DNA of 64,000 nt from Halorientalis sp. LT38 (GCF_037031225.1 NZ_JAYEZN010000001.1:1674001-1738000); one strand, 5' to 3'. Shown: positions 16,182 to 24,686, counted from the stretch's first letter. The notes: generated by a model from the sequence alone, not told the origin. Program-made: numbers and translations.

Positions 16182-16222
16182 GATCGACGATTGGGGCCGG
16201 CGACCCAAAACGGTTCAGCCCC

Positions 16223-17098
16223 TCAGTCGACCAGGCCGTAGCCACGCCGGAACAGCTCGACGTCCAGCGCGAGCACGGCCACCGTCAGCCCGGAGAGGAC
16301 CGCAAGCGAGAGATCCGGCGGGAGTTCGGCGGCCCCGAAGAAGCCGTAGCGGACGCCGTTGACCATGTACACCATCGGGTTGAGCAGCGAGACGGTGTAG
16401 GCGAAGCCCTCCAGCGCGTCCAGCGAGTAGAAGACGCCGCCGAAGAAGACCAGCGGGCGGAGGATGAACTGGTTGAGGACCGTGAGGTAATCGAAGTCCC
16501 GCGCCCAGAGACCGCCGACGACGCCGAAGCCGGCGAACAGGAGGCAGATCACGAGCATGAAGGCCACGAGGTAGAGCGGCCGGGCGATCGGCACGCTCGT
16601 GAACAGCAGGCCGATCAGGCCGATGATGACCCCGACCACCAGCCCCCGGAGCGCCGAGGAGAGGATGTAGGCCCCGACCATCGACCGGTAGGACAGCGGC
16701 GACGTCAGGACTTCGTGGATGTACTCGTTCCACCGGCCGTGGAAGATGGAGAACGAAGCGTTCTCGAAGGCGTTCGAGATGGCCCCCAGGACGATCAGGC
16801 CGGGGAGGATGAAGGCGATGTACTCGATCTCGCGACCGCCGAGGGCAAAGGAGTCGATCCGGCCGCCGAGGATGACGCCGAACACCGAGAAGTAGAGCAC
16901 GTTCGTGATCGCCGGCGGGAGGAACGTGTTCCGCGGCCGGCGGATGAAGCGCAGCACCTCGCGGTGGAACAGCGTCCGAAATCCGGTGGGAAGGAGGCGT
17001 TCGAGAAGCGTGCCGCCGGCGTCGGCGTCGCCCCCGGTCCCGTTGCTCGCGGTCCCGTTGCCCGCGTGCCCGCCGTCGGGTTCGAGGCCGCCGCTCAT
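16223..17098 (-). CDS. ABC-2 type transporter permease
   Basis: 291 residues from ATG 17098. A glycine/asparagine-rich cytoplasmic N-terminus leads to six membrane segments with the ABC-2 permease pattern: LFHREVLRFIRRPRNTFLPPAITNVLYF, then FENASFSIFHGRWNEYIHEVLTSPLSYRSMVGAYI and a C-terminal NPMVYMVNGVRYGFFG. The last block is the family signature. It is the membrane half of an exporter, coded with a four-base ATGA overlap after the ATPase gene. Haloarchaeal systems of this class are usually called drug or polyketide exporters by similarity; the cargo is unknown. It could export a product of the nearby P450, but that is speculation. Confidence 0.92.
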   Translation of the reverse strand: MSGGLEPDGGHAGNGTASNGTGGDADAGGTLLERLLPTGFRTLFHREVLRFIRRPRNTFLPPAITNVLYFSVFGVILGGRIDSFALGGREIEYIAFILPGLIVLGAISNAFENASFSIFHGRWNEYIHEVLTSPLSYRSMVGAYILSSALRGLVVGVIIGLIGLLFTSVPIARPLYLVAFMLVICLLFAGFGVVGGLWARDFDYLTVLNQFILRPLVFFGGVFYSLDALEGFAYTVSLLNPMVYMVNGVRYGFFGAAELPPDLSLAVLSGLTVAVLALDVELFRRGYGLVD

Positions 17099-18027
17099 GC
17101 TTCCACCGCGCTATCCGTCCGGGTCACGTCGACGAACACCTCTTCGAGCGACGCGCGCTCGATGTCGACCTCGGTGACGGCGTACCCGTCGGCCTCCAGC
17201 CGCCGGAGCACCTCCGGGACCACCGCGCTCCCGCGGGCGGCCGTGACGACCAGTTGCCCGTCCTCGATCCGGGCGTCGCGGACGTCCGGCACGCCGAGGT
17301 CGGGGACCGTCGCCGGCGTCGAGCGGAGGCCGATCCGGATGCGGTCGGTCCCCCGGTCCATGAGTTCGCCGGGCGTGGCCTCTTCGACTTTCCGGCCCTG
17401 GTCCATGATCGCCACCCGATCGCAGAGGCGTTCGGCCTCCTCGATGTAGTGGGTCGTCAGTAGGATGGTCGTCCCCGCGTCGTTCATGCGGTTGATGACC
17501 TCCCAGAGGTCACGGCGCAACTGGACGTCGACCCCCGCCGTGGGTTCGTCGAGGATGAGCAGATCGGGATCGGAGACGAGCGCGCGTGCGAGCATGAAGC
17601 GGCGCTTCATCCCGCCGGAGAGCCAGTCGAAGCGCGTGTCGCGCTTGTCGTAGATGCCGACCGTCTTGAGCGCGTCGTCGGCTCTGCGGCCGGCCTCCTC
17701 GGTGGGAATGCCGTGGTAGCCGGCCTTGTGTTCGAGGACTTCCCGGATGGGGAAGAACCGGTCCACGTTGTACTCCTGGGGCGCCAGGCCGATGGCGTCG
17801 CGGGCCAGGCGGTACTCGGCGTCGACGTCGTGGCCGAACACCGCCGCCTCGCCGTCGGTCCGGTTCGCGAGGCCGACGAGGATGTTGATGAACGTCGTCT
17901 TTCCGGCACCGTTCGGGCCGAGGAGGCCGAAGAACTCCCCGGACTCCACCGAGAGGTCGAGGCCGTCTAGCGCCCGGACGTCGTCGTACTCCTTCACGAG
18001 GTTCCGGGCTCGTATAGCCAGGGTCAT
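17095..18027 (-). CDS. ABC transporter ATP-binding protein
   Basis: 310 residues from ATG 18027; the open frame extends to 18201 but that part is not protein-like. Walker A is GPNGAGKTT (about residues 38-46), the signature is LSGGMKRRFMLARAL, Walker B is LLILDEPTAGVD, and the switch histidine is in LLTTHYIEEAE. The C-terminal 80 residues (RIRIGLRSTPATVPDL to VTEVDIERASLEEVFVDVT) form the DUF4162-like domain found in drug-export ATPases. The stop overlaps the permease start by four bases, which indicates translational coupling and one exporter complex. The gene has a 327-base gap upstream with possible promoter elements. Confidence 0.95.
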   Translation of the reverse strand: MTLAIRARNLVKEYDDVRALDGLDLSVESGEFFGLLGPNGAGKTTFINILVGLANRTDGEAAVFGHDVDAEYRLARDAIGLAPQEYNVDRFFPIREVLEHKAGYHGIPTEEAGRRADDALKTVGIYDKRDTRFDWLSGGMKRRFMLARALVSDPDLLILDEPTAGVDVQLRRDLWEVINRMNDAGTTILLTTHYIEEAERLCDRVAIMDQGRKVEEATPGELMDRGTDRIRIGLRSTPATVPDLGVPDVRDARIEDGQLVVTAARGSAVVPEVLRRLEADGYAVTEVDIERASLEEVFVDVTRTDSAVEA

Positions 18028-18354
18028 ACCGACGAGAGCGGTCCTGTGCGTGTAAGCCCCACGTTCTCGGGTCGTCGCGGCGGCGGCGGAGTTCGGGCCG
18101 ACGACCGGCAAGTAAGACGCAGCGAAGCATATCTGTACGGCCGGAACATTGATAAGACTCGGTAGATATTGGATGACCAAGAGACCGAACCGAGTCAGCA
18201 CCGGCCGCGCGGCCGGCCGTCGCGCTGCTGACCGCCAGGGGGGAACGGCACCACGCGGCCAGTGCGCGTAGCGTACCGGTCGGCGCGACGACTCGACGGC
18301 TGACGACGACCAGGGGACGGTCGGGGGGCTCGTGACGGTCCGGACGGTTGAACA
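18028..18354. other. Divergent intergenic region with large inverted repeat
   Basis: No gene is seen in this 327-base gap between the ABC operon (leftward) and the DUF6230-like operon (rightward). It holds an inverted repeat at 18194-18232: arms gtcagca and tgctgac enclose the inner palindrome cggccgcgcggccg. AT-rich strings (gcatatctg, ttgataag, tagatattgg, 18128-18173) may serve as promoter elements for either direction. Confidence 0.6.
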
Positions 18355-19017
18355 ATGTACGACACCAAGCGACTAGCCAGCGGCGTTGGCGTGTTGCTCA
18401 CGTTGTGGGCGTTCGTCGGGCTGTTGCTACTGACGACTGGGGTGGGCGTCTCCGTGCCGCTGAGCAGTACCGGGGGGTTCAACGTCTCCGCGGACTACAT
18501 GACGGCCTCCGAGGCGACGGTCGTCCCGGCACAGACGAAGATCGTCACGCCATCGGTGCTGTTCGAGGTCGAGCGCAGCTACATCCGCGAGTTGAACCTG
18601 CAGAAGAATCTCAACGTCAGCGACGTGCCGGGACTGACGGGACGGTTACAGATACAGATCCGGAGCGAGGAGGCGACCGCCCGGGGCGTCGCGTTCAAGA
18701 CCGACAGGATCACCGCCCAGACGGCGACCTGGCGCGGGTTCGTCCTCGACGAACGGAAGGCCGACAAGGTCTTCGACCAGTTCTACGCCTACGCCGGTCC
18801 GAACCCGAACTCGGCACCGAACACCGACGACCCGCTGGCGATCGAGGGCAGCGACGCCGGCGCGATCAGGCCGAGCGACGGCCGGCCGGCCTTCGAGCTA
18901 CAGGGAGCGACCATTACCACCTCCACGCTGTCGGCCGATCAACTCCAGCTCTCGGATCTGTCCCTGCGGGTGCGATACGACTTCGACAACGACGGTGAGT
19001 TCGAATATGGCGCGTGA
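18355..19017 (+). CDS. DUF6230-like exported envelope protein
   Basis: 220 residues from ATG 18355. One N-terminal hydrophobic segment (about 8-35) acts as a signal anchor, followed by an extracytoplasmic domain with STGGFNVSADYMTASEATVVPAQ. This resembles the start of DUF6230, a family I know mainly from actinobacteria, where it is encoded next to DUF6114 proteins. The rest includes a polar FYAYAGPNPNSAPNTDDPLAIEG loop and beta-rich C-terminus. The next gene overlaps it by 11 bases (ATG 19007) and encodes a DUF6114-like membrane domain, so the actinobacterial pairing is reproduced. Function unknown. Assignment to DUF6230 needs a profile search. Confidence 0.65.
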   Translation: MYDTKRLASGVGVLLTLWAFVGLLLLTTGVGVSVPLSSTGGFNVSADYMTASEATVVPAQTKIVTPSVLFEVERSYIRELNLQKNLNVSDVPGLTGRLQIQIRSEEATARGVAFKTDRITAQTATWRGFVLDERKADKVFDQFYAYAGPNPNSAPNTDDPLAIEGSDAGAIRPSDGRPAFELQGATITTSTLSADQLQLSDLSLRVRYDFDNDGEFEYGA

Positions 19018-20263
19018 GGACACCACCGACGGCCCGAGGACAGACGCGACAGCGAGTGAGCGGCCGGCGGACGGCCCCGGCCACCTCCGGGCCCGGTTCG
19101 ACCGCTGGGCGACCGGGCGCCCGACGCTCGGCGCGGGCCTGCTCGCCATCGGGAGCGCCGTGCTCGCCTGGCGGGCGCTCACCCTGCTGTGGCTGGTCCC
19201 GACCGGCCGCCTGACCGTGTTCGGCTTCGCCGGCGGCGTCGCCCCGCTCGCGAGCGTCGTGCTGGGGCTGTTCGTGCTCGGGCGGCCCGAGAAGGCCCGC
19301 CTCGCGGGTGGCGTCGGCCTCGGACTGGTCGGCTTCACCTTCACGGGCCTCCTGCTCTCGGGGCTGCCCTTCGCGTACCCGAAACTGGCCTTCACGGGCT
19401 TCCTGATGGGCGGCGTCGGCGCGGTGCTCTGTCTCGCCTGGCACGGCGAGCCGACCGTCCGCGTCGAGCGCGGGCCGCTCTTCCGCGTCGGGCGGGCCGG
19501 GCTCGCCTGCGGACTCGTGCTGGTGCTCGCCTTCACCGCCGCGCCGGCGGTCTCGGGCGACACCTTCCCCGCCCAGATGGAGACCCAGGGCGGGTTCGTC
19601 GTCCACCAGGCCGGCCTGGACGCCGGGACCTACAGCTACCAGACCGACTGCGACACCGACCCCGGCTTCGCCATCGGCGGCGAGGACTGTCTCGACATCA
19701 CGGTCGACAGCAAGAACCAGGGGAACATCGACCGGGCGGCCCGCCAGCAACTCGACAGCACGAGCGTCGCCGACGTCGAGATCGACCAGTTCCTCATCTA
19801 CGAGAACTTCTACACGGAGCTTCGGGGCGGCCGGAACCTCTACTTCGAGCTGACGGCCTCGCAGGCGGTCGCGTCGAGCCGGACCGACGGCAACCGGGCC
19901 ATCGACGTCTACGTCTCCGAGTTCCGCTCGGAGGATCTCACGGCCCGCCTCGACCTCATCGAGTTCCCCGGCACGCCCGGGATCCCGGCTGACCACATCC
20001 GGTACTGGACCTGTACGCCCCACAACGACTCGGGCTTCGGGACGATCAACGACATCCGCCTGGGGCTGGACACGAACCCGCGGCTGACTGACGGCCGCGA
20101 CGTGTCGCTCCTGGCCCACCAGCTCGGGAGCTCCGAGACGGTGCTGACGGACTTCAAGCTGAAGATCGGCGCCGAGATCAATGGCGACGACGGCGTCCAC
20201 GAGCCGATCCCGGCCGACGGCGGACCGACGGAGTCCCAGAACGAGCCCGGAAACTGCCTATGA
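19007..20263 (+). CDS. DUF6114-like membrane domain fused to exported domain
   Basis: 418 residues from ATG 19007; GTG 18995 in the same frame would add four. Residues about 20-150 repeat the DUF6114 arrangement (RFDRWATGRPTLGAG, four hydrophobic segments, FLMGGVGAVLCLAWHGEP). A fifth hydrophobic segment (GLACGLVLVLAFTAAPAVSG, near 175) is followed by about 240 extracytoplasmic residues with paired cysteines (DCDTDPGFAIGGEDCLD) and DUF6230-like strands (MHET... style QMETQGGFVVHQAGLDAG, FELTASQAVASS). So one polypeptide may combine both partner families. It overlaps both neighbours (11 and 4 bases), indicating a tight three-gene operon. Function unknown. Confidence 0.75.
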   Translation: MAREDTTDGPRTDATASERPADGPGHLRARFDRWATGRPTLGAGLLAIGSAVLAWRALTLLWLVPTGRLTVFGFAGGVAPLASVVLGLFVLGRPEKARLAGGVGLGLVGFTFTGLLLSGLPFAYPKLAFTGFLMGGVGAVLCLAWHGEPTVRVERGPLFRVGRAGLACGLVLVLAFTAAPAVSGDTFPAQMETQGGFVVHQAGLDAGTYSYQTDCDTDPGFAIGGEDCLDITVDSKNQGNIDRAARQQLDSTSVADVEIDQFLIYENFYTELRGGRNLYFELTASQAVASSRTDGNRAIDVYVSEFRSEDLTARLDLIEFPGTPGIPADHIRYWTCTPHNDSGFGTINDIRLGLDTNPRLTDGRDVSLLAHQLGSSETVLTDFKLKIGAEINGDDGVHEPIPADGGPTESQNEPGNCL

Positions 20264-20733
20264 CGACCGACGGGTCGGACGTCACCGCCGGCACCGACGG
20301 CGTTTTGCCGACGGACGACCCAGAGCCCGAACACGTGGAGACGATCACCTTCGCCGAGTGGCGGCGCGCCCGTCCGTTCGCCGGCGGCCTCCTGCTCGTC
20401 GTCGGCGGCCTGCTGATCGCCTGGCCGTCGCTCGCGGTCGTGTTCAGCACGCAGCCGTTCGACGCCTACCCCACCGCGAGTCTGGGGACGATCGTCGGCG
20501 CGGCCATCGCCTTCGCCGGCGTGGCCGCGCTGGTCCGGCCCGAATACGCCCGCGTACTCGGCGTCGTCGGCCTCGTGCTCGCCTCGGTCTCCTTCGTCGT
20601 CGCCTTCGGCGGCTACCTGATCGGCATGGTGGTCGCGAGCGCCGGGGGCATCCTCGCCTTCGCCTGGACGCCCACCGAGGAGTACGAGCGGCTGATCCTG
20701 GGCGACGCTGACGGGACCGAACGCAAAGAGTGA
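20260..20733 (+). CDS. DUF6114-type membrane protein
   Basis: 157 residues from ATG 20260, overlapping the previous stop by four bases (ATGA). After a polar N-terminus, FAEWRRARPFAGGLLLVVGGLLIAWPS begins the DUF6114 pattern; four hydrophobic segments follow, ending with GGYLIGMVVASAGGILAFAW and a short charged tail. It is the third gene of the operon that starts at 18355 and the fourth DUF6114-type domain in the window. It is convergent with sepF, whose stop lies 18 bases beyond. Membrane location is clear; the role is unknown. Confidence 0.8.
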   Translation: MTTDGSDVTAGTDGVLPTDDPEPEHVETITFAEWRRARPFAGGLLLVVGGLLIAWPSLAVVFSTQPFDAYPTASLGTIVGAAIAFAGVAALVRPEYARVLGVVGLVLASVSFVVAFGGYLIGMVVASAGGILAFAWTPTEEYERLILGDADGTERKE

Positions 20734-20751
20734 AAAGAGTGAGACGCCGGC

Positions 20752-21105
20752 TCAGCGGCCGAGTTTCTCGCGACTGATCTTGACGCCCCGTGGCGTGATG
20801 ATGATCTGGTCTTCGTCCTTCTGGACGATGTCGCCGCCGACGCCGCGGGCGACCTGCTGGAGTTCGTCGCTGATCTGCTCCATCGTGCGGTCCTGCGTGG
20901 TGTGGCGCGTGATGTCCGCGACGACGATGTCACCGGCGTAGACGGCGTCCTTGATGTCGATGACGTCCTGTTTCTCGCTGATCTTCGCGATGTGCATCTG
21001 CGTGTCGGCCTGTGCCTCCGGGGCCTGGACGCCGTCGAGTTCGACGTAGTCGTCGGTACGTCGCGTCGAGCCGGACTCGCCCAGGAGTTTGTTCATGAAG
21101 CCCAT
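20752..21105 (-). CDS. sepF: Archaeal cell division protein SepF
   Basis: 117 residues from ATG 21105, the usual haloarchaeal SepF length; in-frame starts further upstream add noncoding-looking sequence. MGFMNKLLGES is the membrane-targeting amphipathic helix. After a linker, the core begins with MHIAKISEKQDVIDIKDAVYAGDIVVADITRHTTQDRTMEQISDELQQVARGVGGDIVQKDEDQIIITPRGVKISREKL, the beta-alpha-beta fold that dimerises and binds FtsZ. In Haloferax and methanogens SepF is the membrane anchor for FtsZ and essential. A TATA-like element lies 23-32 bases upstream. It is a single-gene unit. Confidence 0.95.
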   Translation of the reverse strand: MGFMNKLLGESGSTRRTDDYVELDGVQAPEAQADTQMHIAKISEKQDVIDIKDAVYAGDIVVADITRHTTQDRTMEQISDELQQVARGVGGDIVQKDEDQIIITPRGVKISREKLGR

Positions 21106-21127
21106 ACCCCCGCGAAGGTCCGCTGAA

Positions 21128-21137
21128 AGTATAGGTT
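21128..21137 (-). promoter_or_regulatory. TATA-like element of sepF
   Basis: On the minus strand the string aaacctatac lies 23-32 bases before ATG 21105, correct for a leaderless or short-leader message. This supports the chosen start. Confidence 0.5.
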
Positions 21138-21223
21138 TTTCGTCAGACATACCTACGCGAGTTTGCATTTCCGGGGGCTGGGGCGTCAGACGCCGGGATT
21201 CGGGCGCCCAAGGCCGACGCACG

Positions 21224-21718
21224 TCAGACGGAAAATTCGTACAGGTCGTCCCCCACGTGGTGGACGCTGTCGACGACCTTGCCCTCCGCGCCGACCATGT
21301 CGTCGCCGTCGGTGCGCGCGCGGCCGATGGCCAGGATCTTCCCGTGGGTCTCCTCGGCGATGACGACCAGGTCGCCCGGCTCGATGCTGGAATCGGCCTC
21401 GACGATGCCCGGCCGCATCACGTCCGCGCCGTCGCTGACGAAGGAGATGGCGCCGCTGTCGACGGTGACGACGTTGCGTTCGGGCGGGTAGTCGTTCGCC
21501 CCCCGGACGGTGAGGAACGGCTCCTGGCCGCCGTCGTCGGTCTCGACGTAGACGACCGCCGGGTCGTCGTCGACCAGCACGAGGTCGTAGCTGGTCCCGT
21601 CGAGTTCGACCTTCTCGTAGGTGTCGGCGTCGAGCGAGACGCCCAGTTGCGCCGAAAGCGTCGACTCCAGGTCGTCGACGGCGTCGGCGCGGAGATGGTG
21701 CCGTGATTTCACCTGCAT
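21224..21718 (-). CDS. Pre-PUA/PUA RNA-binding protein (MCT-1 related)
   Basis: 164 residues from ATG 21718 (MQVKSRHHLR, the family N-terminus). Residues 1-80 are the pre-PUA (DUF1947-like) domain. Residues about 85-160 are a PUA domain with ERNVVTVDSGAISFVSDGADVMRPGIVEAD, GDLVVIAEETHGKILAIGRAR and KVVDSVHHVGDDLYEF. Archaeal proteins of this build are homologous to the eukaryotic MCT-1/DENR-type factors that bind tRNA at the small subunit and affect recycling and reinitiation. It is read leftward behind sepF, 118 bases away, with a separate promoter likely. No cysteines or membrane segments. Confidence 0.88.
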   Translation of the reverse strand: MQVKSRHHLRADAVDDLESTLSAQLGVSLDADTYEKVELDGTSYDLVLVDDDPAVVYVETDDGGQEPFLTVRGANDYPPERNVVTVDSGAISFVSDGADVMRPGIVEADSSIEPGDLVVIAEETHGKILAIGRARTDGDDMVGAEGKVVDSVHHVGDDLYEFSV

Positions 21719-21928
21719 ACCCTGATGCTCGCCGGCTCGCTGCATAAATCGCCCGCTCTCCCCCGTCGGTTATCAGGTGTGATAGCTGGTCACAAAGCCT
21801 TTTATTTGTAATCGAACTATCTGAAACTGGATGACGTGTCCGCTATCGTGGGTTCCGGAGGGGCGGAGAGGCGGCCAGTGGCGCTTCGGGCCGGCCGATA
21901 GACGGCGCGTCGCCGAGGTGAGTCAGAT

Positions 21929-22129
21929 ATGAGCGTCGTCGACAGACCGGCGGAGGCAGAATCGGGCCAGTTCGATCAGCTCCCCGAGTTCGAACTGGAG
22001 TGCATGTACGACGACTGGGACGAGCCGACGGAGGTGACCGTCTTCTCGACCGCCGAGGAGGACAGCCTCTACACGGCCTGGCTCACCGTCGACCGGAACC
22101 ACGCGGTGTCGCTCGCCGAGCTGCGGTGA
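21929..22129 (+). CDS. Small haloarchaeal protein (DUF7511-like)
   Basis: 66 residues from ATG 21929. The body LECMYDDWDEPTEVTVFSTAEEDSLYTAWLTVDRNHAVSLAELR is a compact strand-rich pattern that I associate with a haloarchaeal family of unknown function (DUF7511 from memory). It is acidic and soluble. The 210-base gap upstream contains the AT-rich string ccttttatttgtaatcg (about 21799-21815), too far away for a leaderless start here, so a leader is likely or the true promoter is closer. Coding is supported by composition and the sharp fit of the ORF; function unknown. Confidence 0.6.
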   Translation: MSVVDRPAEAESGQFDQLPEFELECMYDDWDEPTEVTVFSTAEEDSLYTAWLTVDRNHAVSLAELR

Positions 22130-22195
22130 CCGACCGGTTGCGGGTCGGTCCCGCGTGCGACAACAGCTAAGTATTCGCCAGCCGAAGGCCCGTCC

Positions 22196-22489
22196 ATGTG
22201 GGGTTCCCGGCGAAACCGGGACGGCGCGCAGGTCACCTGCATCGCCTGTGGCGACTCTGTCGCCCGGAGTGACGCCAGGGAGTACGACAAACACGGCGAC
22301 CGGTGGAACCGGGAGGACAAGGAATTCGAGTTCCTCTGTAAACGCTGTTATCGCGACCTCTGTCATCAGCCTCGCGCGGGCCTCGAAGCGCTGCTCGTCG
22401 AGAGCCGGGCCGGGCACCGCGACCGCGACGCCTTCGTCGCGGCGCTCTGTGACCGACTGGCCGAGCGCGAGGACTCCCCGGAGTCGTAG
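22196..22489 (+). CDS. Small zinc-ribbon protein
   Basis: 97 residues from ATG 22196. VTCIACGDSVARSDAREYDKHGDRWNREDKEFEFLCKRCYRDLCHQPR shows CxxC (residues about 15-18) and CKRCxxxxC, giving four or five zinc ligands in a treble-clef or ribbon arrangement. The C-terminal third is a charged helix with ALLVESRAGHRDRDAFVAALCDRLAE. A TATA-like ctaagtattcg lies about 25 bases upstream of the start. It precedes the RNB ribonuclease on the same strand by 42 bases, so they may be cotranscribed. The family is haloarchaeal and uncharacterised. Confidence 0.7.
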   Translation: MWGSRRNRDGAQVTCIACGDSVARSDAREYDKHGDRWNREDKEFEFLCKRCYRDLCHQPRAGLEALLVESRAGHRDRDAFVAALCDRLAEREDSPES

Positions 22490-22531
22490 CCCGTCGACAC
22501 GCCTAACTACGGGGTCCACCTACCGGCCTGC

Positions 22532-23839
22532 ATGAGCGACCAGGCAGAGGCCGGGACCGCGGAAGGCCAGGGCCCCGTCGAGATCGACGAGGAACTGTCC
22601 CGCCACCTCGCCAACAAGCGCGACGACCTGTTCGAGAAGTTCGACATCCGCGACGACTTCCCGCCCGAAGTTCGCCAGGAAGCCGCCGAACTGACCGACG
22701 ACGTCCAGAGCGAAGTCGACGACGTGCTCGACGAGCGCCGCGACCTCCGGGAGATGCCGACCTGGACCACCGACCCCGTCGACGCCCAGGACTTCGACGA
22801 CGCCATCTCGATCGAACAGCGCGACGACGAGGTCGTCCTCTGGGTCCACATCGCCGACGTCACCCACTACGTCAACCCCGAGACCGAGATGTGGTCGGAG
22901 GCGCTCAAGCGGGCCAACACCGTCTACCTGCCCGCCTACACCGTCCACATGCTCCCGCCCGTGCTGGCCGAGACCGTCTGCTCGCTGGTCCCCCACGAGG
23001 ACCGCCTCGCCCACACCGTCGAGATGCACCTCGACCCGGAGACGCTCTCCTACGAGACCATCGAGATCTACAAGTCCGTCATCCGCAGCGACGCCCGGCT
23101 GACCTACGCCCAGGCCGAGCGCCTGCTGGACGACCCCGAGAGCGCCGACGACCTGCTCGAGGACCCCGACGTGGATCTGGCCGCCAAGTGTGAACAGGTG
23201 TGGGAACTGGCCGACCGCCTCCACGAACAGCGCAAGGAGGACGGCTCCCTCGTCCTCAACCCCCGCCGGGACCGGGCCCACACCATCATCGAGGAGTGCA
23301 TGCTCAAGGCCAACAAGGCCGTCACCCACACCCTCCAGTGGGACCGGGGCCTCGAAGCGATGTACAGAGTCCACCCCCAGCCCACGCCCGACCAGTGGAA
23401 CGAGGCCCTGCAGGAGATCCAGGATCTGGACGGCGTCTCCGTCTCCGCCAGCTACGAGGACCCCCGCAAGGCCGTCAACGAGACCCTCGAGGAGGCGCCC
23501 GACCGCCAGCTCAACCAGATCCAGCGCGCCGTGATGAAGGTGATGCCGCGCGCGAAGTACATGAGCGACCCCTTCGGCGGCCACCACGCCCTGAACTTCG
23601 AGATCTACGGCCACTTCACCAGCCCGATCCGCCGGCTCTCGGACCTCGTGAACCACTGGATCGTCTACACCGACGAGGTGCCCGCCGACCTCGGGGACCT
23701 CTGTTCGCACGCCTCCGACAAGCAGAAAGACGGCGAGCAGTGCGAACGGGAGTACCGCCAGTTCCTCGAAGAGGTCGGGCTGGACCCGGCCGCGGTCAAC
23801 AACCGCGGGATCGAAGTCGTGGACGACGAAGACGAGTAG
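22532..23839 (+). CDS. rnr: RNB-domain ribonuclease (RNase R/II family)
   Basis: 435 residues, the short haloarchaeal form with little outside the RNB catalytic domain. The magnesium-binding signature DPVDAQDFDDAIS starts at Asp81 and supplies Asp87, Asp89 and Asp90. Later motifs PAYTVHMLPPVLAETVCSLVPHEDRLAH, the KANKAVTH helix and YGHFTSPIRRLSDLVNHW are typical. The cold-shock and S1 domains of bacterial RNase R are missing. Halophilic archaea lack the exosome and use RNase R-like enzymes for 3'-5' RNA decay, so this is probably the main exoribonuclease. It follows the small zinc-ribbon gene and is convergent with the exported protein gene at 23871. Confidence 0.93.
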   Translation: MSDQAEAGTAEGQGPVEIDEELSRHLANKRDDLFEKFDIRDDFPPEVRQEAAELTDDVQSEVDDVLDERRDLREMPTWTTDPVDAQDFDDAISIEQRDDEVVLWVHIADVTHYVNPETEMWSEALKRANTVYLPAYTVHMLPPVLAETVCSLVPHEDRLAHTVEMHLDPETLSYETIEIYKSVIRSDARLTYAQAERLLDDPESADDLLEDPDVDLAAKCEQVWELADRLHEQRKEDGSLVLNPRRDRAHTIIEECMLKANKAVTHTLQWDRGLEAMYRVHPQPTPDQWNEALQEIQDLDGVSVSASYEDPRKAVNETLEEAPDRQLNQIQRAVMKVMPRAKYMSDPFGGHHALNFEIYGHFTSPIRRLSDLVNHWIVYTDEVPADLGDLCSHASDKQKDGEQCEREYRQFLEEVGLDPAAVNNRGIEVVDDEDE

Positions 23840-23870
23840 ATTCGAGTTCCGGTCGGCTGCCGGACCGGAT

Positions 23871-24542
23871 TCAGTCCTCGGCGCGCTCGTCCGCGACGAG
23901 CAGGACCCGTTCTTCCGGCAGGTTCACCTGCGCCCTGTAGGCCACTTCGCCGTCGCCGGTCCTGATCTCGACGTAGACGGTGTCCTCGACGACCTGCTGG
24001 TCGCCGGGACGGATCGTGACCGCGTCCCCGTGGCGCTCGATGGTCACGTCCTCGTCGAAGTCGATCCGAGTCGTTCCATCGCTCCGGTCGGTCGCCTCCA
24101 TGGCATCGTCGGACGCGTTCAGCGAGACGTGACCCATCCCCTCGGCCGGGATCCCGACGATGGGCTCGACGGCGAATTCAGCGCCGTCCAGCTCGGCGAG
24201 GTGCGCCTGGATCGTCTCGTTGGCCCGGGCGATTTCGAGAGCGCGGTCGCGCTGGCGATCGGTCAGTGGGTCGCCGGCGCGGGCCTCGGTCTCGACGCTG
24301 AGCCGACCGTCGCGCTCTGCGATCTCGATCCGTTCGAGCGCCGCCGTGTTCTCGACCAGCGTGGTCGATCGGTCGCCGGTCGAAAGCGTGACCGCCGCCC
24401 CCGACACGCTGAACTCGGCGCCCGCGTCGCCCGTCGCGAGCGGGGCTCCCAGCCCCAGCGCGGTCCCGGCCCAGGCTGTGCCGAGGCCGATCGCGGCCAG
24501 CGCGACCAGTGCGGCCGCCCGCGTCCCGATGCTGTTGTTCAC
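23871..24542 (-). CDS. Exported protein, unknown function
   Basis: 223 residues from GTG 24542. A signal-anchor segment (residues 8-33, RAAALVALAAIGLGTAWAGTALGLG) is followed by an acidic extracytoplasmic domain with alternating strands (GAAVTLSTGDRSTTLVEN, RIDFDEDVTIERHGDAVTIRPGDQQ, DTVYVEIRTGDGEVAYRAQVNL). It has no lipobox or Tat motif. The gene is divergent from the membrane-bound HTH regulator at 24687, and the 144-base gap between them contains repeated gaaacgcg-type motifs that recur before the exported protein at 25426. It is therefore likely to be a target of that regulator. No family recognised. Confidence 0.65.
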   Translation of the reverse strand: MNNSIGTRAAALVALAAIGLGTAWAGTALGLGAPLATGDAGAEFSVSGAAVTLSTGDRSTTLVENTAALERIEIAERDGRLSVETEARAGDPLTDRQRDRALEIARANETIQAHLAELDGAEFAVEPIVGIPAEGMGHVSLNASDDAMEATDRSDGTTRIDFDEDVTIERHGDAVTIRPGDQQVVEDTVYVEIRTGDGEVAYRAQVNLPEERVLLVADERAED

Positions 24543-24578
24543 GGGTGTCGTGTTGGGTGAAAGACCGGATCAGCCTTT

Positions 24579-24605
24579 CGTTGAAACGCGTTCGAAACGC
24601 GTTTC
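24579..24605. promoter_or_regulatory. Motif cluster cgttgaaacgcgtt / gaaacgcgtttc
   Basis: Two adjoining motifs in the divergent gap: cgttgaaacgcgtt at 24579-24592 and the 12-base perfect palindrome gaaacgcgtttc at 24594-24605. The first, read on the other strand (aacgcgtttcaacg), nearly equals aacgcgttttcaacg at 25295-25309. The site lies in the upstream regions of the genes at 23871 and 24687. Confidence 0.5.
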
Positions 24606-24686
24606 ATCGGCGTTTCAGCCCCGTTTCGCGGCCGATTCGTGGAATCGAATCGACGGTACTTTGGGACTGTCGCCGGACGGACGGAT

